Of a stretch of 64,000 bases of DNA, positions 12,308 through 24,575 are shown in pieces. Numbering within the stretch: position 1 is the first letter of the stretch; every line of letters begins with the position of its first letter. The stretch covers positions 248,001 to 312,000 of the forward strand of contig JABSSW010000052.1 in NCBI GenBank assembly GCA_018902385.1. The letters run 5' to 3'. The notes under the pieces are model-generated. The model did not search any database. It worked only from the letters and a program-made list of their open reading frames with translations, and was not told where the DNA came from. This DNA comes from Physcia stellaris. Taxonomy: Eukaryota > Ascomycota > Lecanoromycetes > Caliciales > Physciaceae. The position numbers and the translations under genes are program-made.

Positions 12308-14269
12308 TTCAAATTTCGATGTTATACGATGAACGACAATGATAATGTTGTTGACAATGCAATCATTTAATGTGATTGCAATTTCAAAACGTATAATTCG
12401 TTGTTTTGCAAAAAAACATATTCGATTGATTTGTTTTGATATTTGAAAATGTGATTTTCAATGTTTCAATAAACGTTTTGTTTTTCGAATGTTGATATTG
12501 ACAGCAAATTTGTTGACGAGTTTGACATATAAAAAATTGACAAATCAATGAATTGATTATTTGCATTGTTGTAAAAAAAAACGAGCAATAATTTGATTAT
12601 TTCTTTTTTTTCAACAATAAAACGAATTTTGTTTGCAATTACAACATGTTCGATGTGAAACATGAAAAAATGTATAAAATTTCGATTTTTGCACACGTGA
12701 ATGTTGATGTTCGAATTTGTGTATCACAACATATCGTTGATTGAATGATTAATGAACAAAATTTGTTTTCAAAATTCAATCAACGACGTTGATTGTTATT
12801 GTGAATTTTGAATTTTTTTCAAAATTTTGTCGTATGAGTGATCAAACATGTTTTTGTCAATTCATTTTTTGAAAGCGTTTTTGAATGATTATAATAACAT
12901 TTTTCAAAATCATGTTTGATGAAATCGTTGTTTACGATTTCTGATGATGCAAAGAAAATCGACGTATTCAAATTTTGATGTATTGAAACGAATACGTTTA
13001 AATTTTTCGAAACGATCAACGATCATGCAATCAATTTGATTTTGTTATTGTATCGATGATGATTTTAACGAAATTCAAAAAAAAAAAAATTTCGATTTCG
13101 ATGAGATTTGTGTTTTCGAAAATTCATTCGTCACGTTGACGAATCACGAAATAATTGAAATGAATTAATTTGTGCATTTTGAATAACAAAATATTTTGAC
13201 AAAATACGTCGACAATGAATTTCGAATCAATCTTTTCGATGATCAATTGATTGTGTAATGATTCGACGATTTTGATGTAAAATTCGATATTCGTTAAAAT
13301 GACAAATCGATCAATGAAATCGAAAATGATATCGACGAAAAAAACGAAAATATTTTTTTGAAACGTTTTGTTATTTTTGTTCAATAAATCAATGATGTTG
13401 AATTCGTTATGACAATGATAAAAAAACAATAATCGACGTTCATCATTGAACAACAAAAAAAAAAAATTTATTCAAATTTCGTTCGTGTTTCTCGACGACG
13501 ATGATGAAATTCGTGAATTTGATTTTCGTTTTTGCATCGATTTAAATTTCAATCGATATTTTTATCGTGTAAAAATTCGACGATAAACACGATTTTATTG
13601 ATAAATTGATTGTTCATTCAACGTGATTGACTCGAAAATCGTTTTTGACGTCGATTTTTCAATTGAAATACTGTTTTGATTTTGAAATGAAAAACGACAA
13701 AATTGCGAATGATGTTTGACGTAATCATTGTGATATTTGAGTTTGAAAATTTGAATCGTATAAATGAAAAAAAAATAAAACGTATATGATTCGTGAAATC
13801 GTGTAAAACGTGTAAATTTCATGTCGTATTTGTTTTTTTTTTTCATTTCGTAACAAATGAATTTGAAACATCGATTCGAAACAATGACGAATTCATTGAA
13901 TCATCGAGTCGTGTATGTAAAATTTCGTGTTTTTTGAAAACGTTTTCATCGAAATCGAATGATCGATCGTGCGTTCGAATTTGACGTTCGTTTGAACGAT
14001 AAATGACGTTTTCATCGATCGACGTCGATATTGATTTTTTGAATTTTTGAAAAATTAAATGACGATCGTTAAAATAAACAATATGCATTTTATTAACGAC
14101 ATTAAATGACGATAAATTCGTTGTGAATTCAATTTGATGTTTTCGAATTTGATCGTCGTTTAATTCATCAAAGATTTTTCGATCGATGCATGAAATCAAC
14201 GTTTGAACGTTGTAAAATAATATGAATCGATTCGAATGATGTTTGACAAACACTGTCGAACTCATAATT

Positions 14270-14422
14270 TGTTACAGATATGTAAAGTGCAACGTGTTTA
14301 TATTCATGATAATATTATCTATCGTACATGTGATGAATGTGAATTATTGTACAGAGTTTGCACGCTAGTCTATAATAGAATAACGCCTTGGCATTGCCTT
14401 TGGTGGTGAGTTTACTCCAACA
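14270..14422 (-). repeat. copia-type LTR (element 5' LTR), mostly unmutated
   Basis: Partner of 1824-1976. I count 16 differences over 153 positions, all transitions. Only the inner edge of this copy is mutated; the outer half is normal DNA, so the affected tract ends near 14330. Confidence 0.85.
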
Positions 14423-14809
14423 GGATTTGGGGGAGGGGGTGGGAAGGGAAGGAAAGGGGAAGGGGAAGGGAGGGGGTGTAGATATCTGTACTAGGGTAGG
14501 GTACTTCAGTCCCCCCATTTTTGTGATAACAATTCTTTGTTGGACCGTGAAGGATCGGCGGTAAATCTATTCCTTTCCTTTTCGAGGATAGCTACGAAGA
14601 GACCGAAGTGGCGAGGGAACGACATGAGCGTGATAGGTAAGTAAAAGGTAAGTGCAAATCACACGGGAGGCATTAGAGGGTCAGGGAGTGGAAAACAATG
14701 CATTAAGAAGCTATAAAACTAGAAAACAAAAAGCCCATATATATCCAGAGCTCGGCGGTGGGGGTATGAGTCACGCCGCCGAAAAACAAGAAATACCGCT
14801 GAACCAGAG

Positions 14810-17169
14810 CTATATAGCATAATTCTCCGTATGCAAATAAACCTCCTCCCTCGCACCCTCCCCCCTCGCGACGGCCAACTGCATCCTCGCGACCTCGACC
14901 TGGACATCCCTCCTCATGCCGGGCGGCCCACACACAAACACACACGTGCGCCTCCCAAACTCCCTCTCAAAGCCGCGTAGCATGAACGGGATATCCGGAC
15001 GGCCGTACTCGGTCCTCCAGCCTTCCTTTTTCTGCGCCGTGGACACGGACGGCAGGAAGGCGAAGCGCATGAGGTTTTTCTGGAGCAGAGTCGGGGTGGA
15101 GGGGAAGCCGAAGTCGAAATTCTTGGCTCCGGTCTGATCCTGGGAGGGGTCATTGGCCTGATGATTCGAGGAGAGCGTCGAAGCTGAGGAAGGGATGGTG
15201 AGTTTGAAGGGGGTTTTACTCCGCAAGTGCGCTTTTTTGGGAGGTGGGGGTAGCTGTATGTTGGTTGCGGCAGCGCGGTGATCCCATCTTCGTTCTCGCG
15301 CCGGAGCTCTTTTTCTTTTTCGGCGTCGCCGCCGGCTTCGTCGCGGATCAGGGCGCTGTTGCGCTTCGAGGCGATGCCCTGGAACGCCTGGTTGATTTTC
15401 CCATGCACCATGTCCGAGACCGGACGGCTGGGACTCGGGGGCCATTGCTGCGGCCCTGTGATCGAACAACCCATGGGAAGGCGCTTCGCGGCCGTGATGT
15501 AGAATTGGCAATGAACGGTCTCGAGCGGGGCGAATTCGCGACAGATGCGGAGTTCTTCTTTGAACCACTCCATCGTTTCGGGCCGCTTGAGCGCCCACAC
15601 TACTTCTACCTTTTTAGTCACGGCTTTGCCGTCTCGCATCTTCTTGATCAGGTCTAAAAGCTGGCTGACGATGGCGGTGATGCCGCTTCCGCCTGCGAAC
15701 AGGACGACGGTGTCGAAGGATGCGAGATCGCGCTGCATGCCGCCGTAGGGCCCGTCGATGAATGCGCGATAAGTCTTGTACGGTCCTTTATCTCTGGCGG
15801 CATCGAGCACTTTGCGGGTGAATCCGCCAAAGGGCCGGAAGACGAGCGTCATGTCTCTATACTGTTCACTATACTCGGACGGAAAATCGTCGCTGCACAG
15901 CGAAGCGATGGTAAAGGGGTGGTTTTCGAAAATCGAAATGCCGGGCATGCGGAGGTAGACATATTGGCCCGGGCGCCAGCGGACTTGGGTCGGAATGGTG
16001 ACTTTGATGGCGTTTTCGGGCAGTATAGTCAGGGCTGCTTCTTCGCCGATGAGCCAGGAGGTGCGGCGTGGGTTTGTCCAGTTGAGATAAAAGAGTCGGG
16101 TGCAGTAAGAAAGGAACCAGATGCCGGCGGTGGCGGCGAGGTAATTCCAGGAGGTGAGATAATTATGGCAATGCCAGAAAAGCATGCCAAGATAGATTAT
16201 CGAGATGGGGACATGGAGGGCCACGAATAGCTCGTACATTTTTCTTCTGAAGATTGGGAGGGAATGGACGCAGAGGATGAGGAGGGGAATTAAGGCTGCG
16301 ATGCCGGTTCCGTAGATGTAGGTTTGTCCTTTGAAATAGTTCTTGAAAACAACAAGACCGCCTTGGTCCCAGATCGGAGTGACGTAAAAAGGTACTGTGT
16401 GAATTAGACTTAGGAAAAGACATATATAAGCACCCCATCTATGCAATACGTTCAACCGCTCATGACCGATTCCAGTCAGTAGCGTTATAAAATTAGCTTT
16501 CATACTGAGGGCCACGATCCAGGGCATCATCGCAACTGCGAGCATCCCGGCGCGAATGGCCAAAGGTGGAGATCCGAATGCAATGCTGGCGTAATAAAGA
16601 GGCTGAGGAATGAAACAGTATAATGTTACAAAAATGGCCGCTATCGAAACGATAAGTATAGTCGCTATAGACGGAAAGCTGAACTCTCGCTTCTTGTGCC
16701 TCAGGACTGGCAATGGCCGGTAGACAATCCATCGGACTATAGAGATCAGTTTGTCCAGTGGTGAAAACGATGAAAAGGCAGGCTCCGCTTCAGACTCCTG
16801 TGCGGGCAGTTCACCTAGCCTAGGAAAGAACTTCCGCGATGAATTATTTGTCGGGAGATTCGCCATTTCATAGTCTGTGTCTGGTGATGAAGTCTTTGAG
16901 GATTTTGTAGCCCCCTCTTTAAATTCCGCTCTTGTAATTTTGTCTGTCCACCAGTGGTAGCAATGTATCGAACATGTGAGGATGAGGAGGATGATTGAGA
17001 AGTAAACCCATCCCAGGGCGTATTTGCTAGACTTTGACCATGGATCTTCCTTTATTGCGTCTGCCAGTCCCGGCGGACTACTACTTGTTACAGGTATATT
17101 TATCCTTTCCAACAGTGTTCTCGTGGGCGTAGAGAGGAGGCTCTCGAGGTGCTTGTGTAGGGAGGGCAT
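14810..17169 (-). CDS. ferric/cupric reductase, FRE family (transmembrane flavocytochrome)
   Basis: FRE-type enzymes move electrons from cytosolic NADPH through FAD and two hemes to extracellular Fe3+ or Cu2+. From the start at 17169: a first membrane helix about residues 50-70; a ferric-reductase core of several helices with candidate heme ligands His243 (HRW), His257, His319 and His333; FAD-binding HPFT at 417-420; NADPH-binding GGSGIT at 493-498. The tail, read in another frame, carries the nucleotide-domain end (FVCGPPGM) and stops at 14810 with LHTENYAI. The two frames overlap in a low-complexity region. No GT-AG pair fits, and adding one A to the A6 run near 15233-15238 would align them, so a sequence error or single-base deletion is likely. 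Seven or so helices and about 750 residues fit the family. Neighbours give no operon-like clue. Confidence 0.9.
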
Positions 17170-18553
17170 GGTGGTGGGATAGATGTTCGGCCTGGCAACG
17201 AGGCCTCTACCAGCTCTTGATTGTTATCGCGCAACCATTGAAGCTTCCTCGCTCTTGCTTGATCCCACTCGTATCACCCTTGAGCTCGTCGCACTCCCTC
17301 GAAGACGATGCGGAGTGAACTCGCATGTAATGACCGATCAGTTCCCTCTGTGTCCTCCTATTTATCTCTACTATTAAGCTTGCGCTCTTCCAGCTCTTCC
17401 AGACGCCGTATGAATCCTTGGATCAGGTCGAGTCCTGCTCCTGCCGGCAGACCGAGGAATACCGTTTATGCCGATGTACAGATTCTGAGCAAGGATCCCA
17501 GCTCCTCAGTAGGTATTGACCGCAATCTTGAGTGTAGCGACGTCAGAAGGTCGGTCAAGGTCCACAGATATCCGGATCAGTCGACGATTTTGTGCAAAAG
17601 AAGGCAGAATTCTCCGCATCCTTCAACGGGTATATGTGCCCTTGCATTGAGAAGTGGAGGTGGCCCATCGTCCGCCATGGACATGGGCCAACCGCTGGTG
17701 GAGCAGGATGCATCACATCGCTATTGGCGCTTCAAGCAATGTGACGAGTAGCTAAAGGCAAAGTCTAGCTGGGGTGCTCGGATATAGTGGTGTAGGCGAT
17801 ACTCCTTCCAGATTGATGCGAGCATGACCTCGATTTCGCAGAGCGTGGCATGAGAGCTGTGGAAGCAAGTGCATCCACACAGCGGGTGCACTGCGCCAAG
17901 CATTGGATGCTCCCTTGCGATCCCCGTCCCAAGCTTGAAGCTTGCGTCGCCCATTGTCGAATCAGAGATGGCAGCAAGTGGAACCAAAGCGCGAGCCGTT
18001 CAAGGTGCAGATGTCCTGCATCTCGTAGATATTAATTGGCTGAGCCAGCAATTCGAGCTTTGCGGGCCGTGAGCAAAAGCTGGGAGCTTGCAGGACTAGA
18101 GAGTTTAGAAGAAATTGGCGGGCCAGTGAGAGAACTTGTGTAGCCGCCGTCAGTTGGTGCAACATTCCACATCTCGTGATTTCGGAACTAATCGACTTGC
18201 GCTATCTTATCGTATCCATCAGTCGATCTTCATGAGCATTGCGAGAGGAAATCTATGGTGACGACTGACCTGTTTTGGGCCTCTGATCGCCTGTTCAGAG
18301 TGAGACGCCCAGCTTAGGCGCATCACTTGAGTCGATTGACCACAAGGGTCATGAGAATCGTCATGATCACCAAGAATCCAAGTTCTCTTCAAGAGTTGTA
18401 GCCGCCGTTGAGATGGATCAACCAGGAAGCTCAGCGCTTGGAAGTAAAGACATGATCATCGCGAGCATCACTTTGTGCAGAGGCGAATTCATGTCGTTGA
18501 GTCATTGACTCATTGTTCCGTCTGCGTGCAGCGACTTTGCAGCATGCAATTAT
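17170..18553. other. intergenic region between convergent/divergent neighbours
   Basis: This holds the upstream region of the ferric reductase and the downstream region of the ASC-1-type gene. Several open frames exist on both strands, but none shows a recognisable family, splice-supported continuation or codon pattern. I did not find a clear GATA-type iron regulator site. Confidence 0.5.
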
Positions 18554-20150
18554 CTAGCCACACGCTGGTTCCTCGGCTCCTAATTGCCGATCTGAGGTAT
18601 CGCCACCGTAGAGACCTTCGTCTAGTATCCATGCCTCGTTATCATCATTATCATCCTGTACTCGTCGCCATCTGTTCTTTGCTCTATTCTCCTTGTTCTC
18701 TCCGTCCACGCCTGCCTCGTCACCATCGCCTATGACTTTGCCCTTACCCTTCCAGACTGGTCTGATCAGTCCACCCAGCAAGGGGTTCTTGCTGAAGACA
18801 CCCTCCCGTTGACGCTCTCCATCATTTTGTGCTACCTCGTCCACAGTGCCCACTTCGTCCGCATAGTCGTCCTCAGTTGCGTCTGCAGGCCTCTACTTGT
18901 CCCATCCTTTTCACTACCTTGCCATTTACCACATCAAGGCTTACAACCTGCCTTCTCTTCTCGTAGTCGGGCTTCGCGTTCCACTCTTGCTCCCTTAGCA
19001 CTTTTTGCTGTCTCTTCAACTGCGCCGCTCGCTCGACCGGGCTACTCCACATGCTCTGCCCGGCTGTTGGCGTCTCGAAATCTGCAGCTTCGTCGATGAT
19101 GTGTGTACGGCGTGCATTTTCGCTCTGGAAATTGAGCAGTTTATCCCGATGCTGACGAGCTCGTGCTAGCGTGGCATCGGCTGCGTCTGTAGATGGAGCT
19201 GCGAATGGTCGAGGGTGGGAAGCCACCTCGGCGCGACGATGTGAAGCGTTATTGAAATCCATCTTCTCCTTGCCCCGCTCTTCTTTCAATGACCGGATCA
19301 TGGAGTTGATGTCTTCGGATGTGAGGAGTGCGTGGCCACAAAAGGTACATGGTCCGATCCCTTCTTTTACACAGACAATCTTGCCGCAGTTCAGGCAGTT
19401 CGGAGCGGCGGCGAGGAGAGGATGTCTTGTGGCTAAGCAATCACACCGACGAGATGCGGGATCGGCGGACAAGGAAGGATTGGTCTGAACTTCAAGAGCG
19501 CGGATAGCCGAGTCAAGGTCTTGTATGGTGCTTGACGCTCCATGCATAGAGGATCCGCCGGCAACATTAATACGTGTTTTGGTAGCTGGTGACGCAGTCC
19601 GAGAGGAATTTCTCGATTTCGATTGGGTCCGTACATTGGGTAAATCTGATATGAGCAAGCCTGATGCGGATGGTGGTAGCTTTGAAGAGGATGAGGGTAT
19701 TGAAGCTGGTACGGGTAATTGACGAGCATCTGGCTTCTCGGAGAGGGCTAGGGTATTAGTTAATGGTGTTTCCTTTTTTGCTTTGTGTCCACCAGACATG
19801 TAGTCGTCCTCTCCCCTCTTGCGGTAAGCTCCAACGATATTTCCATGATCTTCCACTTTGCGCGCGGGTAAGGCGTGAATGGGGGCTTTCTTCCTTTGCC
19901 CTTTCCGTGAGTTGTTTGGTTCAGGCGTAGATTTGGGAATGCTCGGATTCTCTCGGCGAGAATTGAATGAACTGATGAAGTCGAGAGCCTTTGGTGAATC
20001 TCCAAGGACTCCTTTCAGGTGTTCAGCGGCGGCATCTTTGTCCAGGGTATAGGTGTAATCGAGCACTTGCTGTAAAGACTCTTCATCGAGGGGGAGAAGC
20101 TGCGATATATGGGACATAGCCCATGTTGAGGGCGCCATATTTCCGAGCAC
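18554..20150 (-). CDS. activating signal cointegrator 1 (TRIP4/Rqt4-type) C2HC5 zinc-finger protein
   Basis: The eukaryotic family includes human TRIP4/ASC-1 and yeast Rqt4, a subunit of the RQC-trigger complex that splits collided ribosomes. The zinc finger is visible at residues 236-271: Cys236, Cys238, His243, Cys252, Cys255, Cys260, Cys268 and Cys271. The N-terminus (SHISQLLPLDEESLQQVLDY) is conserved-looking and the middle is Ser/Pro-rich and disordered. The C-terminal part (DYEKRRQVVSLDVV, then NPLLGGLIRPVWKGKGK and WRRVQDDNDDNEAWILDEG) is typical but lies in two frames that meet near 18885. The gap is too short for an intron, so a small indel or sequence error is likely. Met5 is an alternative start. 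Confidence 0.88.
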
Positions 20151-20502
20151 TGATCAAGGTAATCTCACTGTGGTAGATGCATCTCGCTTTAGATTACATA
20201 CTCAGACCCCTGACTAGCGCGATCAACGAGATCATCCGTCAGACGCTAACGGAATCACGTCCCGGAAATGCTTCAGACCCCTCGGACGTCACTGCCGAGT
20301 GTGCGGGAAGCTCCGTTTTTGGTCCTGGCATTTGAATTCTCAATCTCGAAAGCATCATAAAAGTGGTAACTAGGGGGACGTAGTACCGGCATGATTGCCC
20401 CAAGAGCTATGAGTTGTAGACCATGGAATACGCTTTGTATGCTCCAGCTTTCTCGACTCCTATTGTCTGAAAACCCATCCCTTGCCTTCCCTGCTGTTCC
20501 TG

Positions 20503-23500
20503 CTAGTTCTCGAGGATGCCGATGCCTTCGATGAATGACTGTCGATTACCAGAGGCTGTTAGCTTCTCATTCTCCGTCTTTCTGGGTCTCCTCTTATGTT
20601 GGCTTCTCAATTTTAGAGTTGGGGGCGGGGAAGAGAGGGATCAAGGGGAGATTGGTGGGGAAGATGGAATGAAGGGGGACTTACGTCCACAAAGGCATAG
20701 AATCCTACGACTTCCTTGCTTGCACTGACTGTGACTGTTTTCCATCCTTCGGTGTCCGTACCAGTGTCATCTGGCTCCGTCGGAGGGGAGGAAGTGATGA
20801 TCTGTATCATTGATTAGCCGTTATGTTTGTCCTAAGATTGTCTCCCCCCAACTTCAGACGCAGCCGCTGGAGAAAGCGACCAACGGATAATAGAGAAGCA
20901 GTACCATACCTGAATGTCTTCGATCCCAAGATCTCCACTCGGGTAGTCCCCCTCCTTCCTCTCCTTGACTCTAAACCCCATAATCCTCTCGCCGTCGCCG
21001 ATTTCCGTGCTGAGTGCTGCTTCCATCCAGAGCGTTCGGAAACCTAGTAGTGTGCTTGATGGTATTTGGTCCTCTTGCTTAAAGTCTTGTGATAAGGGTG
21101 ATTCCTGTGGCGAGCGACCGACAAACTCCAAACCTACAACCACAGGCCCATGCCCAAGAAGGTGTCTATAGATCGTCACGCGCGTAATGGGGCGAGGAGA
21201 AAGACACCAGGCGCGGTAGGTGCCGTGAGTATAACCTGCTGGTGTGGAAAGGGTGAGGGAGGTGGGCGGAGGGGAGGATAGCCAGGGGGTGACTGCTTCT
21301 TCTTTATTTGACTTGTCTGGTGATGAAGGCGCTGAAGAGGGAGGGGCTTTTGATAAAGTAGCGACGTCTTTGGAGAGGGGGTTGGAGGTTGTGACTAGGA
21401 CGCCGAGGCGGTGGATGTGCGTCTGTGGATTGAGCCATGGAAGTTGTCAGTCTTTGCTAATGCGCTCACACGCACTGGACAGAACTAAGGCGCCGATAAA
21501 AGACAGATGTCGCTCGCCAGGTCACGGATACCCGTCTTTGGAACTCAGACCATGAACCGATATGAATGGTGTTATGGAATCGACGTATTGCCCAATTCGG
21601 GCTACCGTTTGTCCAATTTCATTTCGGTGAATAGCTGTGATCATGCGAGCAGTCATGTCGGGATGAGATCCGCACTCGGTTTCACCCAAGGCGGGTGGCT
21701 CAAGAGACAGAAATGGAAACGAGACAGGGGTTGACATACCGTGTTTGCTTCAGCATAAAGTCCCGCAAACGATGTCCGTGGCTCAAGAAAGATCCTTGTA
21801 CATTCCGTTTGGAAACAGTCCGGCCAGGCAGATCCGCCGCCATCGGCATACCACAAGCCACGCTGTCGATGTCTAAAGGGGCCAAAGGGGACTGTCGCTC
21901 CAGCGAAGGCAGTGATGCGGGCTTCTGGGTGGTTATTGATCCATTTGACTAGGCCAAACTAGGCGTTATTAGTCGCCTATACTTGAGGGATAGCTAGAGA
22001 GTTGGGGGTGCTTACTCTAATGCGGTTAACGCATACCGTCTCTCTTGGTAAAGACATACTCGGCAGCATCTGGACACGCTGCTCCGTCTCAACTGCAAAA
22101 ATTCGCTCTTGGTCGAGCTCGAAGGACCTTTCGGCCCCGATGAGGTTCCCAATCGAGCGTTGTTGGCCGTTTCTATAGCTGAATTGGATGCCTTGGAGGA
22201 AAGCGTTGTAATATACTTTGATCAAGGTGCTGTTCGTATCGCAATAGGTCATCTCATCGTCATTGGGTAGCTGAGAGGAAGTGAGGAAGTAGCGGCTCGC
22301 TTTGATACTCGGTATGGGTCGGAGCTGAATGTGAGACGTGGGAGGTTGAACCCATTCGATGGATGGATAAAGACTGCATAGAGGCCCAGTCTGAGCTATT
22401 TCCGTCTTGTGGCAATAGATGGGCTGGATACCGTTGTCCCCACTGTAGGCCGGTCCAAGATCGAATGACCATGCCAAACCTATCAATTCAAGCAATCCGC
22501 TAGATGCCACATGAGTTAATGTTTCATCCATGTCAGACTTTTTTATGATCCCTTCACTGCAGAAGCCTTTACTCAACCCCTTGACAGTGATGAATTGTAT
22601 AGATTTTATGGTCTTGTGAGTGTTTTCGGCTTGTCCAATCACAACTGCCTGGATCTTATCATCCTCCTCCAGATGGAAAGACTGCCCGAAATCCGAGCAG
22701 CGGCCCAAAAGATTACTCTTGCCGTGATAGAAATCGATTCTGAGCCCCGAAAGTATCGGAGAAGAGACTTCACCACGAAGATTCCGGGTGCGTACCACGC
22801 AAGCGGTTATTTGCTTAATTGGGAGTCTGAAATCGATCCAGTTAATGAAGCCGTGGGTGGGCTGCGAGCCGATAGCTTCCCCAAGAGAATAAGTTGACGG
22901 TAGGACGTCTCCGGTCCAGACATTCCAGTGATCATCAAACCTCCTGTTATCTTCCGGATCCGCAAGAGGTGTCGCAGGCGGGACAAGGTGATCTTGTTTT
23001 GAGGACAAAACACCAAAGCTCTGATACGCTCCAGTATGGTCATCCTCAACCTGAACCGTGCAACCTGGTATTAGTGTCGGCTAATTACTCGATCGTTGCA
23101 AAACTTACTATCAATTGTCCGAATATCCCAGCAATTGACGTGCCAGGAATGGCCAAGATTCTCTCAATCTCGATGTCTCCAGAAACATCTGCAGTCGCGA
23201 AGTATGCTCTGCGGCCTCGATTTGTGAGAAGCTACTAATCACTTAGTGGGAAACAACACGGATCATACTAATTTTTCCTCACCAAAAGTCCGGCATGCCC
23301 TCTCTTTTTTGATCGTACCACATCAAAGCCGATGAGTCTCTCTCCACCAGGGCCATCGATGAGAAAAGATATTTCCTTGCCACGAAAGGAAAAGGGCGGT
23401 GGTATGGCTTCTCGATCATCGAAATGGAACTGGAACCCCTGAACACCAACAGGGCTCAAGTCAAGGAAAGCTGAGACTCGCACCAAATGCTCAGCGGCTC

Positions 23501-23930
23501 TCGGCTGTTCAGCGAATACTGTGTATTGTAAGTAGGATAATGTTGTACCATATTCTTGATTGTACGTAACAGGGGTCGCGCGTAAGGTTAAGGGCGGTAT
23601 AGATGGGCGCCAAAGAGCGTTTTGATATGCTGGGAGAGGACTAAAGAGTTTAAGATAGAACATGCTGTCAGAGTTTCTTTACAGACTTACCTTGTGCTTC
23701 CAAACTCGGTTGAACGGCAGGCCTCCTCGCTCTCAAGAATACCGATACCGATAAGTCGACCGTGCTGGAATCGCAGATAAATCACACAATTGATGATGGC
23801 CCCCAATCCTCAGGGGTGGTCATGGCTTCAGTGTTCGTTGGCACAATGCCATCTATCCCGTTCCGCTAGGGCTATCCGAGCGGCCTGCCTTCGGTTCAGA
23901 AATCCATTTTCGAAGAGACGCACGCCCGTA
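20503..23930 (-). CDS. multi-exon protein with repeated beta-type modules (DUF7600-like), function unknown
   Basis: About eight exons read leftwards, with GTAAGT-type donors (for example near 23690, 23270, 23100, 22015 and 20910). Modules repeat the pattern of an aromatic/hydrophobic strand, a DGPGGERLIGFDV-like turn, then TNRGRRAYF; related parts are DDKIQAVVIG, VVRTRNLRG and GDGERIMGFRVKE. The C-terminus is GFYAFVD joined to a last exon ending EGIGILEN, with the stop at 20503-20505. The pattern recalls large fungal proteins with an F-box or jacalin-like modules; I assign the domain name from memory only. The N-terminus is unclear. An upstream exon with GRLIGIGILESEE lies near 23710-23800, but no good start is seen before the inverted-repeat element at 24148, so the gene may be truncated. 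Confidence 0.65.
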
Positions 23931-24147
23931 CATCTATGGAATGAAGCATAACAAAATGGTACAAACTACTCTTGGTCTGTTGAATTCCTTATTCGTTGAA
24001 AATTTATCAATATGAAGGGCTGTGCTCAAACAGACTGTAGCACATTATACGATGTCATGAAGAGACTGAATCAGTGATGCCTGACACGCAGTAATGATGA
24101 TGATGGCGCTGTGGGTTTATTTGGCTCGTGATGCCGAAGTCGGCTAA

Positions 24148-24575
24148 CATTTAGCGTGGAAAAGTTTCTTGCAATTTCTTGGCATCCTCCTCCCGGGACC
24201 CCCTCCCAAATTTGTATGGTAACAACCTGAGAGAAATTCTCGATTGATGTTTAAATAACGTTTTTCGAGCATATGTAATGAAAACATGACGTGAACATAA
24301 TGACGACGTCAAATTTAATGTTTTCATTGAAAAAATACAATGCTTTGAATTCTGATGACGTTATCGATTTTGCGATAAAGCATGTTTGCAACACTCAGAA
24401 TTGCATATACGAAAGTATTTCAAGCTGCAACTATATTAACGATTTGTATATTCTTGCAAGAACGACTGACTCATCAATTGACAAAATTCTCTCAGGTTAC
24501 TACCATACAAATTTGGGAGGGGGGTCCCGGGAGGAGGATGCCAAGAAATTGCAAGAAACTTTTCCACGCTAAATG
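24148..24575. mobile_element. 428-bp inverted-repeat element (MITE or foldback type)
   Basis: The left end begins CATTTAGCGTGGAAAAGTTT and the right end is its reverse complement. The inverted termini extend about 100 bp (24148-24250 and 24480-24575) with one indel and a few mismatches. The 230-bp core is AT-rich and noncoding. The target duplication is unclear. A GCTCGTG...CCGA-GTCGG-CAAC-like stretch occurs just left (24125) and again at 24759, possibly an older duplication. Confidence 0.8.

Larger units (their letters stand above)
1824..14422 (-). mobile_element. Ty1/copia-type LTR retrotransposon, heavily mutated fossil, split by a gypsy element
   Basis: 153-bp LTRs at 1824-1976 and 14270-14422 (element orientation TGTTGGA...TGTAACA) are flanked by GAATT and GGATT, a near-perfect 5-bp target duplication. 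The interior is very AT-rich. Minus-strand translations still recall copia parts: a gag-like region near 13.8-14.27 kb, integrase near 4.7-4.95 kb (ending in an IIDDKSR motif) and reverse transcriptase near 3.1-3.3 kb (AFLYEFIDSNIYV and LNKTLYDLKQS). It is broken throughout by dense C-to-T/G-to-A transitions. The younger gypsy element at 4957-12307 sits inside it. Without that insert it is about 5.2 kb, normal for the family. Confidence 0.85.

Noticed and set aside
18554-18853. Separate small gene downstream of the ASC-1-type gene
   Set aside because: It begins with GTG and its sequence is the expected C-terminus of the same family.
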